NCBI GenBank assembly: GCA_024346935.1
Contig: AP024878.1
Span: forward strand, 310,001-374,000
Reading direction: 5' to 3'
Source of the DNA: Vibrio inusitatus
GTDB lineage: Bacteria > Pseudomonadota > Gammaproteobacteria > Enterobacterales > Vibrionaceae
DNA: 64,000 nt
A program made the position numbers and the translations under genes. The notes beneath the pieces are model-generated. The model saw only the letters and a program-made list of their open reading frames with translations, searched no databases and was not told the DNA's origin. Shown piece after piece: positions 1 to 10,134 of the stretch (the stretch's first letter is position 1; the number at the start of each line of letters is the position of its first letter).

Positions 1-159
1 GATTTTGATTTGCTGGGCAACCCTGTTCGATGTTGTTTACCGTCAGGATGTACAGGTAATGACTCTTGTGCTGATCCTATTCGTATCCATATTGCCAGTA
101 CCACAGAGTCGGAATTGATATGTATTAACAGTCAAGGGTATGTGTATGGCTGTCAATAA
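1..159 (+). CDS. mshC: MSHA minor pilin MshC, C-terminal fragment (5' end outside window)
   Basis: An open frame runs from the first base to a TAA at 157-159 and gives a cysteine-rich tail of 52 residues (five Cys) typical of the disulphide-bonded C-terminus of a pseudopilin. The prepilin leader lies outside the window. It is called MshC mainly because the next genes are mshD, mshO, mshP and mshQ, which follow mshC in Vibrio. Its end overlaps the start of mshD, so the two are probably translationally coupled. Confidence 0.6.
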   Translation, partial: DFDLLGNPVRCCLPSGCTGNDSCADPIRIHIASTTESELICINSQGYVYGCQ

Positions 160-745
160 AAACGCTGGTTTTACTCTTATCGAAAGCATCGTTGCGATTG
201 TTATTCTAGGGATTGCTTTAGTTACCTTAACCAGCTTTTTATTTCCACAAATCGCACAATCGGCCAAGCCTTTTTATGAAGTGCGGGCGTCCGCTTTAGC
301 CAACAGTTTAATGACTGAAATATTGTCTCGAAACTTTGATGAAAACAGTGACCATAATGGTGGCTTTTATCGTTGTGGTGAGGATGTGTACACCAATACC
401 AATGATGAAGAAATCACTTGCACACCTCAGAACTTGTTTGGCCCAGATAATGGTGAGCCACCAGAATTATTCAACGATGTGGATGATTACATTGGCTGTT
501 GGTACACCACGGAACAATCTCAAGACGGTTGCAATAATACCTCGCAAGGTGGCAGCCTCACCGATATTTTCGGTAATGACATAGCAAAAGATTACTTAGG
601 CTTTAGAGCCGAAGTAGAGGTCGTTTACGACAACGACACCCGACTGGGTGCGAGTGACACAGACCTATTCAAAATGATTACAGTGACTATCACAGCCAGT
701 CAGTACGGTGATTTTAAGTTTGTCGCGCATCGAGGTAACTACTGA
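146..745 (+). CDS. mshD: MSHA minor pilin MshD
   Basis: Type IV prepilin-like protein of 199 aa, a minor subunit of the mannose-sensitive haemagglutinin pilus. The N-terminus has the class III prepilin signature: a short basic leader, the cleavage site G|FTLIE and a hydrophobic helix of about 20 residues that anchors the subunit before assembly. An ATG at 140 is also in frame, but the AAGGG at 134-138 lies 1 nt from that ATG and 7 nt from the ATG at 146, so 146 is preferred. The C-terminal part has several Cys, as in other minor pilins. It overlaps mshC upstream and shares a TGATG junction with mshO. Order and signature make the call firm; its exact role in pilus initiation or display is inferred. 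Confidence 0.85.
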   Translation: MAVNKNAGFTLIESIVAIVILGIALVTLTSFLFPQIAQSAKPFYEVRASALANSLMTEILSRNFDENSDHNGGFYRCGEDVYTNTNDEEITCTPQNLFGPDNGEPPELFNDVDDYIGCWYTTEQSQDGCNNTSQGGSLTDIFGNDIAKDYLGFRAEVEVVYDNDTRLGASDTDLFKMITVTITASQYGDFKFVAHRGNY

Positions 746-1503
746 TGAAGCAGCGCGGTTTTACCTTAATTGAGATGATATTAACCATTGTCGTGGTGGC
801 CATCATATTTCTTGGTATAGCAGGGTTTGTTGAGTTTGGTGCTAAAGGCTACACACAAACTATCGATAGGCAGAGACTGCAGAACCAAGCTCGTTTTGCG
901 ATAGAGAAAATGAGTCGAGAAGTTCAGCACGCGGTACCTAATAGCTTTGCCTTAAGTGACAATAATAAGTGTCTCACGTTTTATCCCATTGAATATGCTG
1001 GCTTCTACAAGTACCGAGAGCCGACGGGTGATGTTGAGTTTGTTGTGGGGAATGATCAGCCTACAGCTTTTTCTGGTGGGTCTCGTTTAGTGATTAACCC
1101 TAGCCGTATTGAAGACCTGCAAAATAATGGGCAGTCAGTTGAGATACCTGATGGCAAAATACCAGAGTCTGGTGGTGATTACTTTTCAATAACAATGAAT
1201 TTAACCAGTCAATCTAGTGGCAATCGTCACTATATCTACCAAGATAAAGCCGTTATTTATTGCATAGAAAAGCTGACTACAACTGTGAATAGCGCTCGAA
1301 TGGTTCGCTATTATGGAGCGTTTGATGATTCTAATCTCATCGGCGTTGTTGTGGCTAGTGGAGTGGCGTTTAACGAAAGCAGTTTTAGTTATCAGCAAAC
1401 CTCTTTGCAACGAGGTGGATTGATACATTTCAATTTTCTGTTCCACAATGGTGACGAACAGAGCCAATACAAACATGATGTGCAGGTGAGCAATGTCCCT
1501 TAG
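745..1503 (+). CDS. mshO: MSHA biogenesis pseudopilin MshO
   Basis: Prepilin-like protein of 252 aa. Residues 1-30 read as leader MKQRG, cleavage before FTLIEM, then a hydrophobic helix rich in I, V and A, the class III signal for the prepilin peptidase. The globular domain that follows is typical of PilW/MshO-type minor pilins, which are thought to prime pilus assembly in the inner membrane. The start codon overlaps the mshD stop (TGATG), with a GAGG about 9 nt upstream. The end overlaps mshP by 11 bp, so the msh genes form one tightly packed operon. Confidence 0.85.
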   Translation: MKQRGFTLIEMILTIVVVAIIFLGIAGFVEFGAKGYTQTIDRQRLQNQARFAIEKMSREVQHAVPNSFALSDNNKCLTFYPIEYAGFYKYREPTGDVEFVVGNDQPTAFSGGSRLVINPSRIEDLQNNGQSVEIPDGKIPESGGDYFSITMNLTSQSSGNRHYIYQDKAVIYCIEKLTTTVNSARMVRYYGAFDDSNLIGVVVASGVAFNESSFSYQQTSLQRGGLIHFNFLFHNGDEQSQYKHDVQVSNVP

Positions 1504-1969
1504 TAAACACACATCAATTTCAAAGCAGCAAGGTAATGTCTACATCATTGCCATTTTCGTTATCGTGGTCTTGGGCATGTTAACCTTAAATCTCACTCGT
1601 ATCGCTTGGTCAAACCAAGACACCCTCACTAGAGAAGTTCTCGGTACTCAAGCTTCTCTGCTTGCGCAATCAGGCAATGAATGGGCTCTAACACACCTAT
1701 TCCCATTAAATGAAGCTGATGACTTTGCCTCATTGAAAGGTCGATGTGGCTCGCTAGGTACGAGTGCAGTAGATGCTGCAAATGCTCTCGTTGCTAACAG
1801 TGATATCCCTTGTTCGTCGCCAATTATCTCTTGTGAAGTTTCGCCTGAAAATATTCCTGATGATTTGAAGCACTTGAAAGTTACTACTAGAGCAAAGTGC
1901 AATGAAAGTAATGTCTTTGAAGTCGAGCGTGAAGAAACGGTATGGGTTAGAGGAGTGAAAGGTGAATAG
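1493..1969 (+). CDS. mshP: MSHA biogenesis protein MshP
   Basis: Small membrane-anchored protein of 158 aa (PilX-like). After a 14-residue polar leader ending in QQG, a single hydrophobic helix covers about residues 16-35, followed by a mainly soluble periplasmic part with several Cys. The residue after the probable cleavage glycine is Asn, not Phe, so prepilin-type processing is less certain than for MshD and MshO. A strong ribosome site (AGGTGAG) precedes the ATG within the end of mshO. Identity rests on position between mshO and mshQ and on the PilX-like layout. Confidence 0.8.
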   Translation: MSLSKHTSISKQQGNVYIIAIFVIVVLGMLTLNLTRIAWSNQDTLTREVLGTQASLLAQSGNEWALTHLFPLNEADDFASLKGRCGSLGTSAVDAANALVANSDIPCSSPIISCEVSPENIPDDLKHLKVTTRAKCNESNVFEVEREETVWVRGVKGE

Positions 1970-4900
1970 GTTTCTTTGTGTTTTGGTGATCTTCTATTCT
2001 ATTTTATTTTCAGGTTTATCATTTGCCTCGGATATTGATTTTCCACCTGGAGATTTCTTATGTGATACGAATGGTAGTAAAGATTTTGTGGTTCAGTTTC
2101 AAGTTCAGGGTTCACAGAAAAATCCGGTTGATCCTTTGCAGGCTTTAATTGCCAAAGGTACTGGTAACGGGCAAGACGATGAAGATGTGCTTTGGTATAA
2201 CTATGAAGACTCAGGTGATACTGGTACGAGAGAGCACTATTTTAAAGAATTAGATTTGGAAACGGGAGTTTGGTACACAATACGAATTGAGGTTGAGCAT
2301 CAACAAGGTAATCAGCCTAGTAAGTTATATTATTATTGGGTAGTAAATGGGGTTAAGGTACCCCCTCACGATTTACCAACAGCACCCCAAAAAGAGGGTG
2401 AAATTACTAATGGACAAATAGGCTTCTGGGGATCAGAAGTGATTAATCTTGAGTGTGGGGAGGATGTACCTTTACCGCTTCCTCCACCTGAAATTCCTGA
2501 TTTATGTGAAGTGTTTCCTGATGTTGTACAGTCGTGGGATGGGGCATCATCTTTACAAATTACCAATGGTGGCTCAAAGATTTATGGCACAGCTAATGAC
2601 TTGGGTAAAGTAGGCTTTGGTTCGGTGTCGGATCAAGGTGAATGGCAACAAGCCTGTGACGATCTAAAGTGTATCGCTGACTCTACCTTGCTAATTCCTG
2701 AACCTATAGATATGCCATTTTCGTCAGGGGATTATAAAGATTTTGATGAGGCGCAACCTCAAATTCCAGAGGGTAAGTATAGAGAGATTAATCTTAGTGG
2801 CGGTGACGATATATATGAATTAATCGATGGTTACTATGAGATAGAAACACTGACCCTTACTGGGGGCGCTCAACTGAAAGTAGGTAGCGATACCTTTATA
2901 AAGGTTAATAGATTTGAGATTGACGGAGGCGCTAGCATTACCTCGCCATCTGGTGGGGCTGCTGAAGGCTTGATTTTATGGGGCGAACCCTTGGAGCAAG
3001 ATCAAGCCCCTAGTATTACTGTTTCTGTGGAAACCTTGCAAGCTGACATTTTTAGTCGCGGAAGTGTCACTTTAGCACAAGGGGCAGAACATACTGGTTC
3101 AGTTACCGCTCATGACGTTTACATGGGAGGAGACTGGTTGAGGCGGGTTGCTGATAACTGCGGTGGAACGACTCCAGGAAATTACACTCTTGAATTATTT
3201 CCATTGAACGGTATTAGTTTAACCTGTGAAGATCAGCATCTTACCTTCCAAGTAAAGAAAAATGGGAGTAATGCAACTGATTATCCGGGGACTATTGAAG
3301 TAACAAACACTGCCGGAGAACTGCAACCAGGAGGAGGCTCGTACACACCAGATAATACAGGGGAACTAAACCTATCTCTTGGTCAAAGGGAGGTCAGTAC
3401 TGTAACCGTGACGGGATGTTTAAGCACCAATTGTTCAGGAACTTCTGTGACTGGTAACTATGAGTTTGTACCTCAAAAGTTTGCAATGGAATCGCCAAAA
3501 GGGGTTATTGCAGGCAAGCCTACTTCTATTGATATTTTCCCTATACAGTGTAATGAGCAGGGGCAACCGGTTGGTATACCTTCTGACGAATATAGTGGCG
3601 ATAAAACACTAATATTATCTGACACAACTTATGTTGAACCAAGTACGGATCGCAATGCCAGTGAAGTCATATCAATTAAAGACAAAGATGGTAATTGGAT
3701 TGATGCTCCGAACAGCCAGCTTCAGCTAACATTTACTGGCGGGAGCGATAGCGAATCAGCAAAAGCTACAGCTGAAGTTCGGTATTCAGAAGCGGGTAGC
3801 GTTAGTTATACAATGAAAGATGAAGTTTGTATCACTAATGATGATGGTGATGAGGAGTGTAAGGAAATAATTGGAGAACAGTCAATTCAATCTCGCCCTT
3901 GGACATTTGCAGTGTGTGAGCCTAAAGGAAATGATATTTCTGGCACATCAGAGTCGGGCTCTTTCTTCAAGCGTTCAGGAGAGGTGTTTCAATTAAATGC
4001 AGTCCCCATTCGTTGGGTGAACGACGGAGATATAGAACCAACCATACCAATTGAAGTGAGCACTTTCTGTAACCAACTCGACAGCCTTGAAACAAAGAAT
4101 TTTTATCCTGATCTTGCACCTGCTGTAAACGTAAGTTTAGAAGCTGAGCTCCATAGTCCTCATGTAGATTTGGGGAGTGAAGATACAGGTACTATTGGTA
4201 GTAATATAGAGGGTGTGCCGGTTGACGGTATACCAAACAATACAAACACGTCTGGCCCAGTAACTTTTTCGTCGTTGAAATGGCGAGAAGCGGGAAGTAT
4301 CAGTGTTATCGCTAGCTTAAAAGATCAAGCGGACTATCTGTTCGAGCCTATTAATCCAGGTTATCGCTCTGTAGGCCGTTTCTCCCCAAACCATATAGCT
4401 ATGTTAGATGAAGTCGATGATCCAGGTGATGTGTGGATCCAATGGGAATATGCAGATGGGCATAGTGATTTTGCCTATATGAGCCAAGAAATTACTCATC
4501 GATTTAAGGTGCAAGCGCAAGCTACCGATGACACTCCTACAGAGAATTATGGTTTGTTTAATGATGACCTAATTTCAGAAATAGGCTACATGGCTCAAAC
4601 TCAAGGCGAGTCTCCCGAAATAGATTTTGTAGATAGCAGCCGAATCAAGGGGACGAGTATATGGACAGGGGATGCTTGGCCGAAGATTAGAGCTAATGCA
4701 TCTACTTTATTTGTTGAAATGACGAACTTTTCTTTATTAAGGAAAGTCGGTACAACAGCAACGTATACATTGCCTGATGGCCCGTATGATAATGATAATG
4801 CTGTTTTTGGTTTGAAGACAACCCAGATCGTAGATGGGGTAGATATTGAGAGCCTTGATATACCGGATCTTGGTAATAGTGAAGTGAATATTGGGCAAAC

Positions 4901-5441
4901 CTTACCTAATCAGCCTGAGTTTCGATATGGCCGTATGAACTTGGATGATGTGGGTGGTAATACAGGTCAAGAACTGAGAGTTCCGTTGAGAGTGGAGTAT
5001 TGGAATGGAGAAACCTTCGTGATCAATACAAATGATGATCAAGGTAGTGCATTTAACGCTGCCAACAGGCAGTGTATACAGGTTATTTGGAGTAACGCGG
5101 CTGATGGAAGCGCCTCGAGTAATTTGGTAAGTGATGGTGAGCAAAAGGTATCTCAAGGTTCTTCTGAAGAACTGCACGCACAACACAGTTCTGGTTCCGC
5201 CTCAAATAACGAGAGAGCACAGGTGCGTCTTTGGTTGCGTCAAGGCGATACTTCTCCTCAAATGAATGAAGCAGGGATTGTTTGTACTGCCGATTCAGGC
5301 CTTCTTGTCGATCAACCATGGCTCCAATACAACTGGAGAGACCAAGGTGACGAAGACCCATCAACGGTTGTGACCTTTGGTACTTTCCGAGGTAACGATC
5401 GGATCATATTTAAAGGTGAAAGCGAGTTATTTGCCAATTAA
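1962..5441 (+). CDS. mshQ: MSHA biogenesis protein MshQ, large secreted protein
   Basis: Protein of 1159 aa with a Sec signal peptide (about residues 1-22, ending SFAS). Residues 30-165 look like a laminin-G/concanavalin-type beta-sandwich. Next is a Pro-rich linker near 170, a beta-helix-like stretch with G-rich turns at about 280-400, and a long beta-rich C-terminal region matching the DUF6701 part of MshQ proteins. It starts with GTG; GAGGAG lies 6 nt upstream and the start overlaps mshP. MshQ is encoded last in MSHA operons and is thought to be displayed on or near the pilus, possibly as an adhesin; that role is inferred. Acidic composition and repeated Cys fit an extracellular protein. 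Confidence 0.8.
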   Translation: MNRFLCVLVIFYSILFSGLSFASDIDFPPGDFLCDTNGSKDFVVQFQVQGSQKNPVDPLQALIAKGTGNGQDDEDVLWYNYEDSGDTGTREHYFKELDLETGVWYTIRIEVEHQQGNQPSKLYYYWVVNGVKVPPHDLPTAPQKEGEITNGQIGFWGSEVINLECGEDVPLPLPPPEIPDLCEVFPDVVQSWDGASSLQITNGGSKIYGTANDLGKVGFGSVSDQGEWQQACDDLKCIADSTLLIPEPIDMPFSSGDYKDFDEAQPQIPEGKYREINLSGGDDIYELIDGYYEIETLTLTGGAQLKVGSDTFIKVNRFEIDGGASITSPSGGAAEGLILWGEPLEQDQAPSITVSVETLQADIFSRGSVTLAQGAEHTGSVTAHDVYMGGDWLRRVADNCGGTTPGNYTLELFPLNGISLTCEDQHLTFQVKKNGSNATDYPGTIEVTNTAGELQPGGGSYTPDNTGELNLSLGQREVSTVTVTGCLSTNCSGTSVTGNYEFVPQKFAMESPKGVIAGKPTSIDIFPIQCNEQGQPVGIPSDEYSGDKTLILSDTTYVEPSTDRNASEVISIKDKDGNWIDAPNSQLQLTFTGGSDSESAKATAEVRYSEAGSVSYTMKDEVCITNDDGDEECKEIIGEQSIQSRPWTFAVCEPKGNDISGTSESGSFFKRSGEVFQLNAVPIRWVNDGDIEPTIPIEVSTFCNQLDSLETKNFYPDLAPAVNVSLEAELHSPHVDLGSEDTGTIGSNIEGVPVDGIPNNTNTSGPVTFSSLKWREAGSISVIASLKDQADYLFEPINPGYRSVGRFSPNHIAMLDEVDDPGDVWIQWEYADGHSDFAYMSQEITHRFKVQAQATDDTPTENYGLFNDDLISEIGYMAQTQGESPEIDFVDSSRIKGTSIWTGDAWPKIRANASTLFVEMTNFSLLRKVGTTATYTLPDGPYDNDNAVFGLKTTQIVDGVDIESLDIPDLGNSEVNIGQTLPNQPEFRYGRMNLDDVGGNTGQELRVPLRVEYWNGETFVINTNDDQGSAFNAANRQCIQVIWSNAADGSASSNLVSDGEQKVSQGSSEELHAQHSSGSASNNERAQVRLWLRQGDTSPQMNEAGIVCTADSGLLVDQPWLQYNWRDQGDEDPSTVVTFGTFRGNDRIIFKGESELFAN

Positions 5442-5508
5442 AATGGTTTTTTTAGCGCCTAAGTCAGGACAACGTCAGAAAAAGGCACTTTATATCAATC
5501 TTTGTAAT

Positions 5509-5539
5509 CCAATGCCTTGCTGAATAAGTGTGGCATTGG
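5509..5539. other. Inverted repeat in the mshQ-mreB gap
   Basis: CCAATGCC (5509-5516) and GGCATTGG (5532-5539) are a perfect 8-bp inverted repeat with a 15-nt loop. No T-run follows on either strand, so it is not a convincing intrinsic terminator. It may be part of the mreB promoter region or an mRNA hairpin. Confidence 0.35.
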
Positions 5540-5575
5540 TACATTTAGTACAATTTTGTCTTCCAAAGATTGTGA

Positions 5576-6634
<1,059 letters not shown>

Positions 6635-6682
6635 CTCTTTCATTGGATTTTCCCGATTAGCAATTAGAACGGGTAATAAAGA

Positions 6683-7579
6683 ATGAATCCAATCTTTGGC
6701 AGAGGCCCATCTCTGCAATTGAGACTCTTTTTTGCCGTATTACTATCAGCCAGCTTAATGTTGGCTGATAGTCGTTTAGATACCTTCTCAAATGTACGCT
6801 ACGTGTTGAATAGTACGGTAGCGCCAATTCAATATCTTGCGGACTTACCGCGCAGTATGTTTGGCAGCGTCTATGAGCGTTTTAGTAGCAGACAGCAATT
6901 GCTGACTACTAATAAAGTGCTACGTGAAGAACTTCTTAAAATGAAGAGTGAGCTTTCTTTGCTCTCTCAATATAAAGAAGAAAATCAGAGATTTAGAAAA
7001 CTACTTGGTTCAACATTTGTACGTGATGAAAAGAAAGTGGTGACTGAAGTAATGGCGGTAGATTCATCGTCTTACCATCAGCAGATTGTGATTGATAAAG
7101 GCCATATTGACGGGGTTTATCCAGGTCAGCCTGTAATTAATGAAAACGGTATCGTCGGACAAGTTACCGAAGTCGGTGCTCACAATAGCCGAGTACTACT
7201 GTTAACCGATGCTAATTCTGCTATTCCTGTTCAAGTGATTCGTAATGATATTCGAGTGATTGCAGCAGGCAGTGGCGATCAAACCAATATCCACCTTCAA
7301 CACATCCCGAGTAACTTTGATATTCAAGAAGGCGACGTATTGGTATCTTCTGGCTTAGGTGGTATTTACCCTGAAGGATATCCTGTCGCTACGGTAAGCA
7401 AAGTGCAGATTGATAACCACCGTGAGTTTTCAACGATTACTGCAACACCTGCGGTAGATTTTGGTCGCTTACGGTATTTGCTGTTGGTGTGGCCACAGCA
7501 AGATGAGCAAGACATCACTCTAGAGCAAGCTCCAGTTCAGCCTGAGCAACCCGTTATTGAGGTCGAAGATGGCGAATAG
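6683..7579 (+). CDS. mreC: Rod-shape-determining protein MreC
   Basis: Bitopic inner-membrane protein of 298 aa that links MreB to the periplasmic wall synthases (PBP2/RodA). One transmembrane helix lies at about residues 14-28. A coiled coil follows at about 70-105, then the two six-stranded beta-barrel subdomains typical of MreC. The C-terminus is acidic and Glu/Pro/Val-rich, as in related species. It follows mreB by 48 bp and overlaps the start of mreD. Confidence 0.96.
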   Translation: MNPIFGRGPSLQLRLFFAVLLSASLMLADSRLDTFSNVRYVLNSTVAPIQYLADLPRSMFGSVYERFSSRQQLLTTNKVLREELLKMKSELSLLSQYKEENQRFRKLLGSTFVRDEKKVVTEVMAVDSSSYHQQIVIDKGHIDGVYPGQPVINENGIVGQVTEVGAHNSRVLLLTDANSAIPVQVIRNDIRVIAAGSGDQTNIHLQHIPSNFDIQEGDVLVSSGLGGIYPEGYPVATVSKVQIDNHREFSTITATPAVDFGRLRYLLLVWPQQDEQDITLEQAPVQPEQPVIEVEDGE

Positions 7580-8057
7580 TGTCTTTAGTAGCAAGCTCGT
7601 TATTTGGGTAACGTTTTTAATTGCCTTAGTTCTGCAAACCATCCCTTGGCCGGGCACTATGGACGTATTCCGCCCATCTTGGTTGGTGCTGGTTACCTGT
7701 TACTGGGTGATGGCTGCGCCACATAGAGTCAATGTTGGAACTGGTTTAATTCTGGGGCTGATATGGGATTTATTGCTAGGCTCGACGCTTGGCGTTCGTG
7801 GCATGATGATGGCTATCATTACTTATCTAGTAGCGATCAATTTCCTAGTACTTCGTAACATGGCGCTGTGGCAGCAAGCTTTGATTATGGCACTACTTAC
7901 CATGTTGAGTGTCTTAATTGAGTTCTTTGGCGAATTTGTCATCCAAGATGTGGTATTTAATCCTGCGTCACTGTGGGTAGGTTTAATTAACGGTATTCTA
8001 TGGCCATGGCTATTTTTATTGTTGCGCCGAGTGCGTCGCATTTGGAGAGTACGATAA
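7569..8057 (+). CDS. mreD: Rod-shape-determining protein MreD
   Basis: Integral inner-membrane protein of 162 aa (equal to E. coli MreD) with about five or six hydrophobic helices and an Arg-rich C-terminus. It works with MreC in the elongasome. A TTG at 7557 is also in frame, but GAGG at 7559-7562 sits 6 nt before the ATG at 7569, which restores the family's usual length. The start overlaps the last codons of mreC, suggesting coupled translation. Confidence 0.93.
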   Translation: MANSVFSSKLVIWVTFLIALVLQTIPWPGTMDVFRPSWLVLVTCYWVMAAPHRVNVGTGLILGLIWDLLLGSTLGVRGMMMAIITYLVAINFLVLRNMALWQQALIMALLTMLSVLIEFFGEFVIQDVVFNPASLWVGLINGILWPWLFLLLRRVRRIWRVR

Positions 8058-8060
8058 GTC

Positions 8061-8636
8061 ATGCATAAGCCTCTAATTCTTGCGTCTGCCTCTCCAAGAA
8101 GACGCGAACTTTTATCTCAACTTGGCTATGAATTCACTATACTTATCAGTGATATAGAAGAAGTACGTAGTGAGGGAGAAACCCCTAGTCAGTACGTACA
8201 GCGATTAGCTGAAAGTAAGGCAAAAGCGGTTCTGCAACACGCTCGCTCTGAGGATAATGCAAAACCTATTGTTATTGGTGCAGACACCATAGTTACGCAA
8301 GGCGAGCGAGTATTCGAAAAACCGAGCTCGCTACAACAAAGCATAGATATGTTGGGTCAACTGTCTAATGCTAAGCACCAAGTGATGACGGCTGTATGTG
8401 TATGTGATGCCGAAAAATCAGAAACTATTATTTGTATTACAGACGTATGGTTTAAGCCCCTCAGCCGCCAAGAAATAGAAGATTATTGGCTGACTGGCGA
8501 ACCGTGCGACAAAGCAGGAAGCTACGGGATTCAGGGGATAGGCGGTAAGTTTGTTACCCGTATTGAGGGCAGTTACCACGCAGTTGTAGGTCTACCTTTA
8601 TTTGAAACCGAACAGCTCTTGCACCAATTTTTATAA
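8061..8636 (+). CDS. maf: Maf-family nucleoside triphosphate pyrophosphatase (YhdE type)
   Basis: Protein of 191 aa that hydrolyses non-canonical or excess dTTP/UTP-like nucleotides to the monophosphate plus pyrophosphate. Family motifs are present: SASPRRREL near residues 9-17 (substrate and Mg binding), GADTIV with the catalytic Asp near 75, and the GSYGIQG / EGSY segment in the C-terminal third. It starts 3 nt after mreD and precedes rng, the arrangement known from enterics (yhdE-rng). Subfamily by context is YhdE rather than YceF. Confidence 0.92.
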   Translation: MHKPLILASASPRRRELLSQLGYEFTILISDIEEVRSEGETPSQYVQRLAESKAKAVLQHARSEDNAKPIVIGADTIVTQGERVFEKPSSLQQSIDMLGQLSNAKHQVMTAVCVCDAEKSETIICITDVWFKPLSRQEIEDYWLTGEPCDKAGSYGIQGIGGKFVTRIEGSYHAVVGLPLFETEQLLHQFL

Positions 8637-8652
8637 GATTTAGAGGTGCGCT

Positions 8653-10122
8653 ATGAGTGCAGAGTTATTGATCAACTCAACCCCGAGTGAGACGCGGGTT
8701 GCAATGATCGAAGGCGGTGTCCTTCAAGAAGTCCATATTGAAAGAGAAGCTAGACGAGGCATTGTCGGTAATATCTACAAGGGGCGAGTGAGTCGCGTTC
8801 TTCCTGGCATGCAAGCCGCTTTTGTTGATATTGGACTGGATAAAGCTGCATTTTTACACGCCTCTGATATTGTTCCTCATACCGAGTGTGTTGCTGAAAA
8901 TGAAAAGCAGCAATTTAAAGTTCGAGATATCTCTGAACTAGTTCGCCAAGGGCAAGATATTGTGGTTCAGGTGGTTAAAGATCCGCTTGGGACCAAAGGT
9001 GCTCGTCTAACAACTGATATTACTCTCCCATCTCGTTATCTTGTTTTCATGCCCGGTGCTAGCCATGTCGGCGTGTCACAACGCATTGAATCTGAGCAAG
9101 AGCGCAACCGTCTGAAGAAAATTGTTGCTCCATATTGCAGTGAGTCGGGTGGTTTTATCATTCGTACTGCTGCCGAAGGTGCCGATGAGAAAGAATTAGC
9201 ACAAGATGCAGCCTTTCTTGAACGCTTGTGGGTTAAGGTAATGGAGCGTCGCTCTAAGTACATTACTCGCTCGACGCTCTATGGTGAACTAGGACTTGCT
9301 CCTCGTATCTTACGTGATTTCGTTGGCACTGAGCTTTCTTTAATTCAGGTCGATTCACGTATGGTGTATGACTCTTTACTGGAATTCACAGAAGAGTTTG
9401 TTCCTGAGTTGATGGAAAAGTTGGCGCTGTATGATGGTGATAAGCCTATCTTTGATTTATACGATGCAGAGAGCGAGATTCAACGCTCACTAGATCGTAA
9501 AGTTACATTGAAATCAGGTGGTTATCTCATTATTGATCAAACCGAAGCGATGACTACGGTGGATATCAATACCGGGGCATTTGTAGGCCGTCGTAATCTT
9601 GAAGAAACCATTTTCAATACCAACTTAGAAGCCACAGAAGCCATTGCTCGCCAACTAAGATTACGTAACTTAGGTGGCATTATCATTATCGATTTTATTG
9701 ATATGGCCAGCGATGAGCACCGTAAGCGAGTACTCGCCTCACTGGAGGCCGCACTCAGCCATGACCGAGTGAAAACTAACATAAATGGCTTTACTCAGTT
9801 AGGTTTGGTTGAGATGACGCGCAAGCGCACTAGGGAAAGTATTGAGCATGTACTGTGTTCTGATTGTCCTAGCTGTGAAGGTAGAGGCTCAGTAAAAACA
9901 GTTGAAACTGTTTGTTATGAAGTGCTCCGCGAAATCACTCGAGTAAACCGAGCGTACGATGCAGATAAATTTTTAGTTTATGCTTCGATAGCAGTAGCAG
10001 ACGCATTACATGGTGATGAGTCTCATGCGCTAGCTGAGTTAGAACTGTTTATTGGTAAAGAAGTTAAAATCACGGCTGAACCGCTTTATGTTCAAGAGCA
10101 GTTCGACGTAGTTATGATGTAG
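8653..10122 (+). CDS. rng: Ribonuclease G
   Basis: Endoribonuclease of 489 aa that matures the 5' end of 16S rRNA and cleaves some mRNAs. An S1 RNA-binding domain spans about residues 35-125. The RNase E/G catalytic core carries the metal-binding aspartates in VDINTG (D304) and IIIDFID (D347), and the CPSC zinc-link motif (C405, C408) needed for dimerisation. It lacks the long C-terminal scaffold of RNase E, which separates it from Rne. It lies between maf and yhdP in the mre operon. Confidence 0.96.
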   Translation: MSAELLINSTPSETRVAMIEGGVLQEVHIEREARRGIVGNIYKGRVSRVLPGMQAAFVDIGLDKAAFLHASDIVPHTECVAENEKQQFKVRDISELVRQGQDIVVQVVKDPLGTKGARLTTDITLPSRYLVFMPGASHVGVSQRIESEQERNRLKKIVAPYCSESGGFIIRTAAEGADEKELAQDAAFLERLWVKVMERRSKYITRSTLYGELGLAPRILRDFVGTELSLIQVDSRMVYDSLLEFTEEFVPELMEKLALYDGDKPIFDLYDAESEIQRSLDRKVTLKSGGYLIIDQTEAMTTVDINTGAFVGRRNLEETIFNTNLEATEAIARQLRLRNLGGIIIIDFIDMASDEHRKRVLASLEAALSHDRVKTNINGFTQLGLVEMTRKRTRESIEHVLCSDCPSCEGRGSVKTVETVCYEVLREITRVNRAYDADKFLVYASIAVADALHGDESHALAELELFIGKEVKITAEPLYVQEQFDVVMM

Positions 10123-10134
10123 GATAATGTTTCA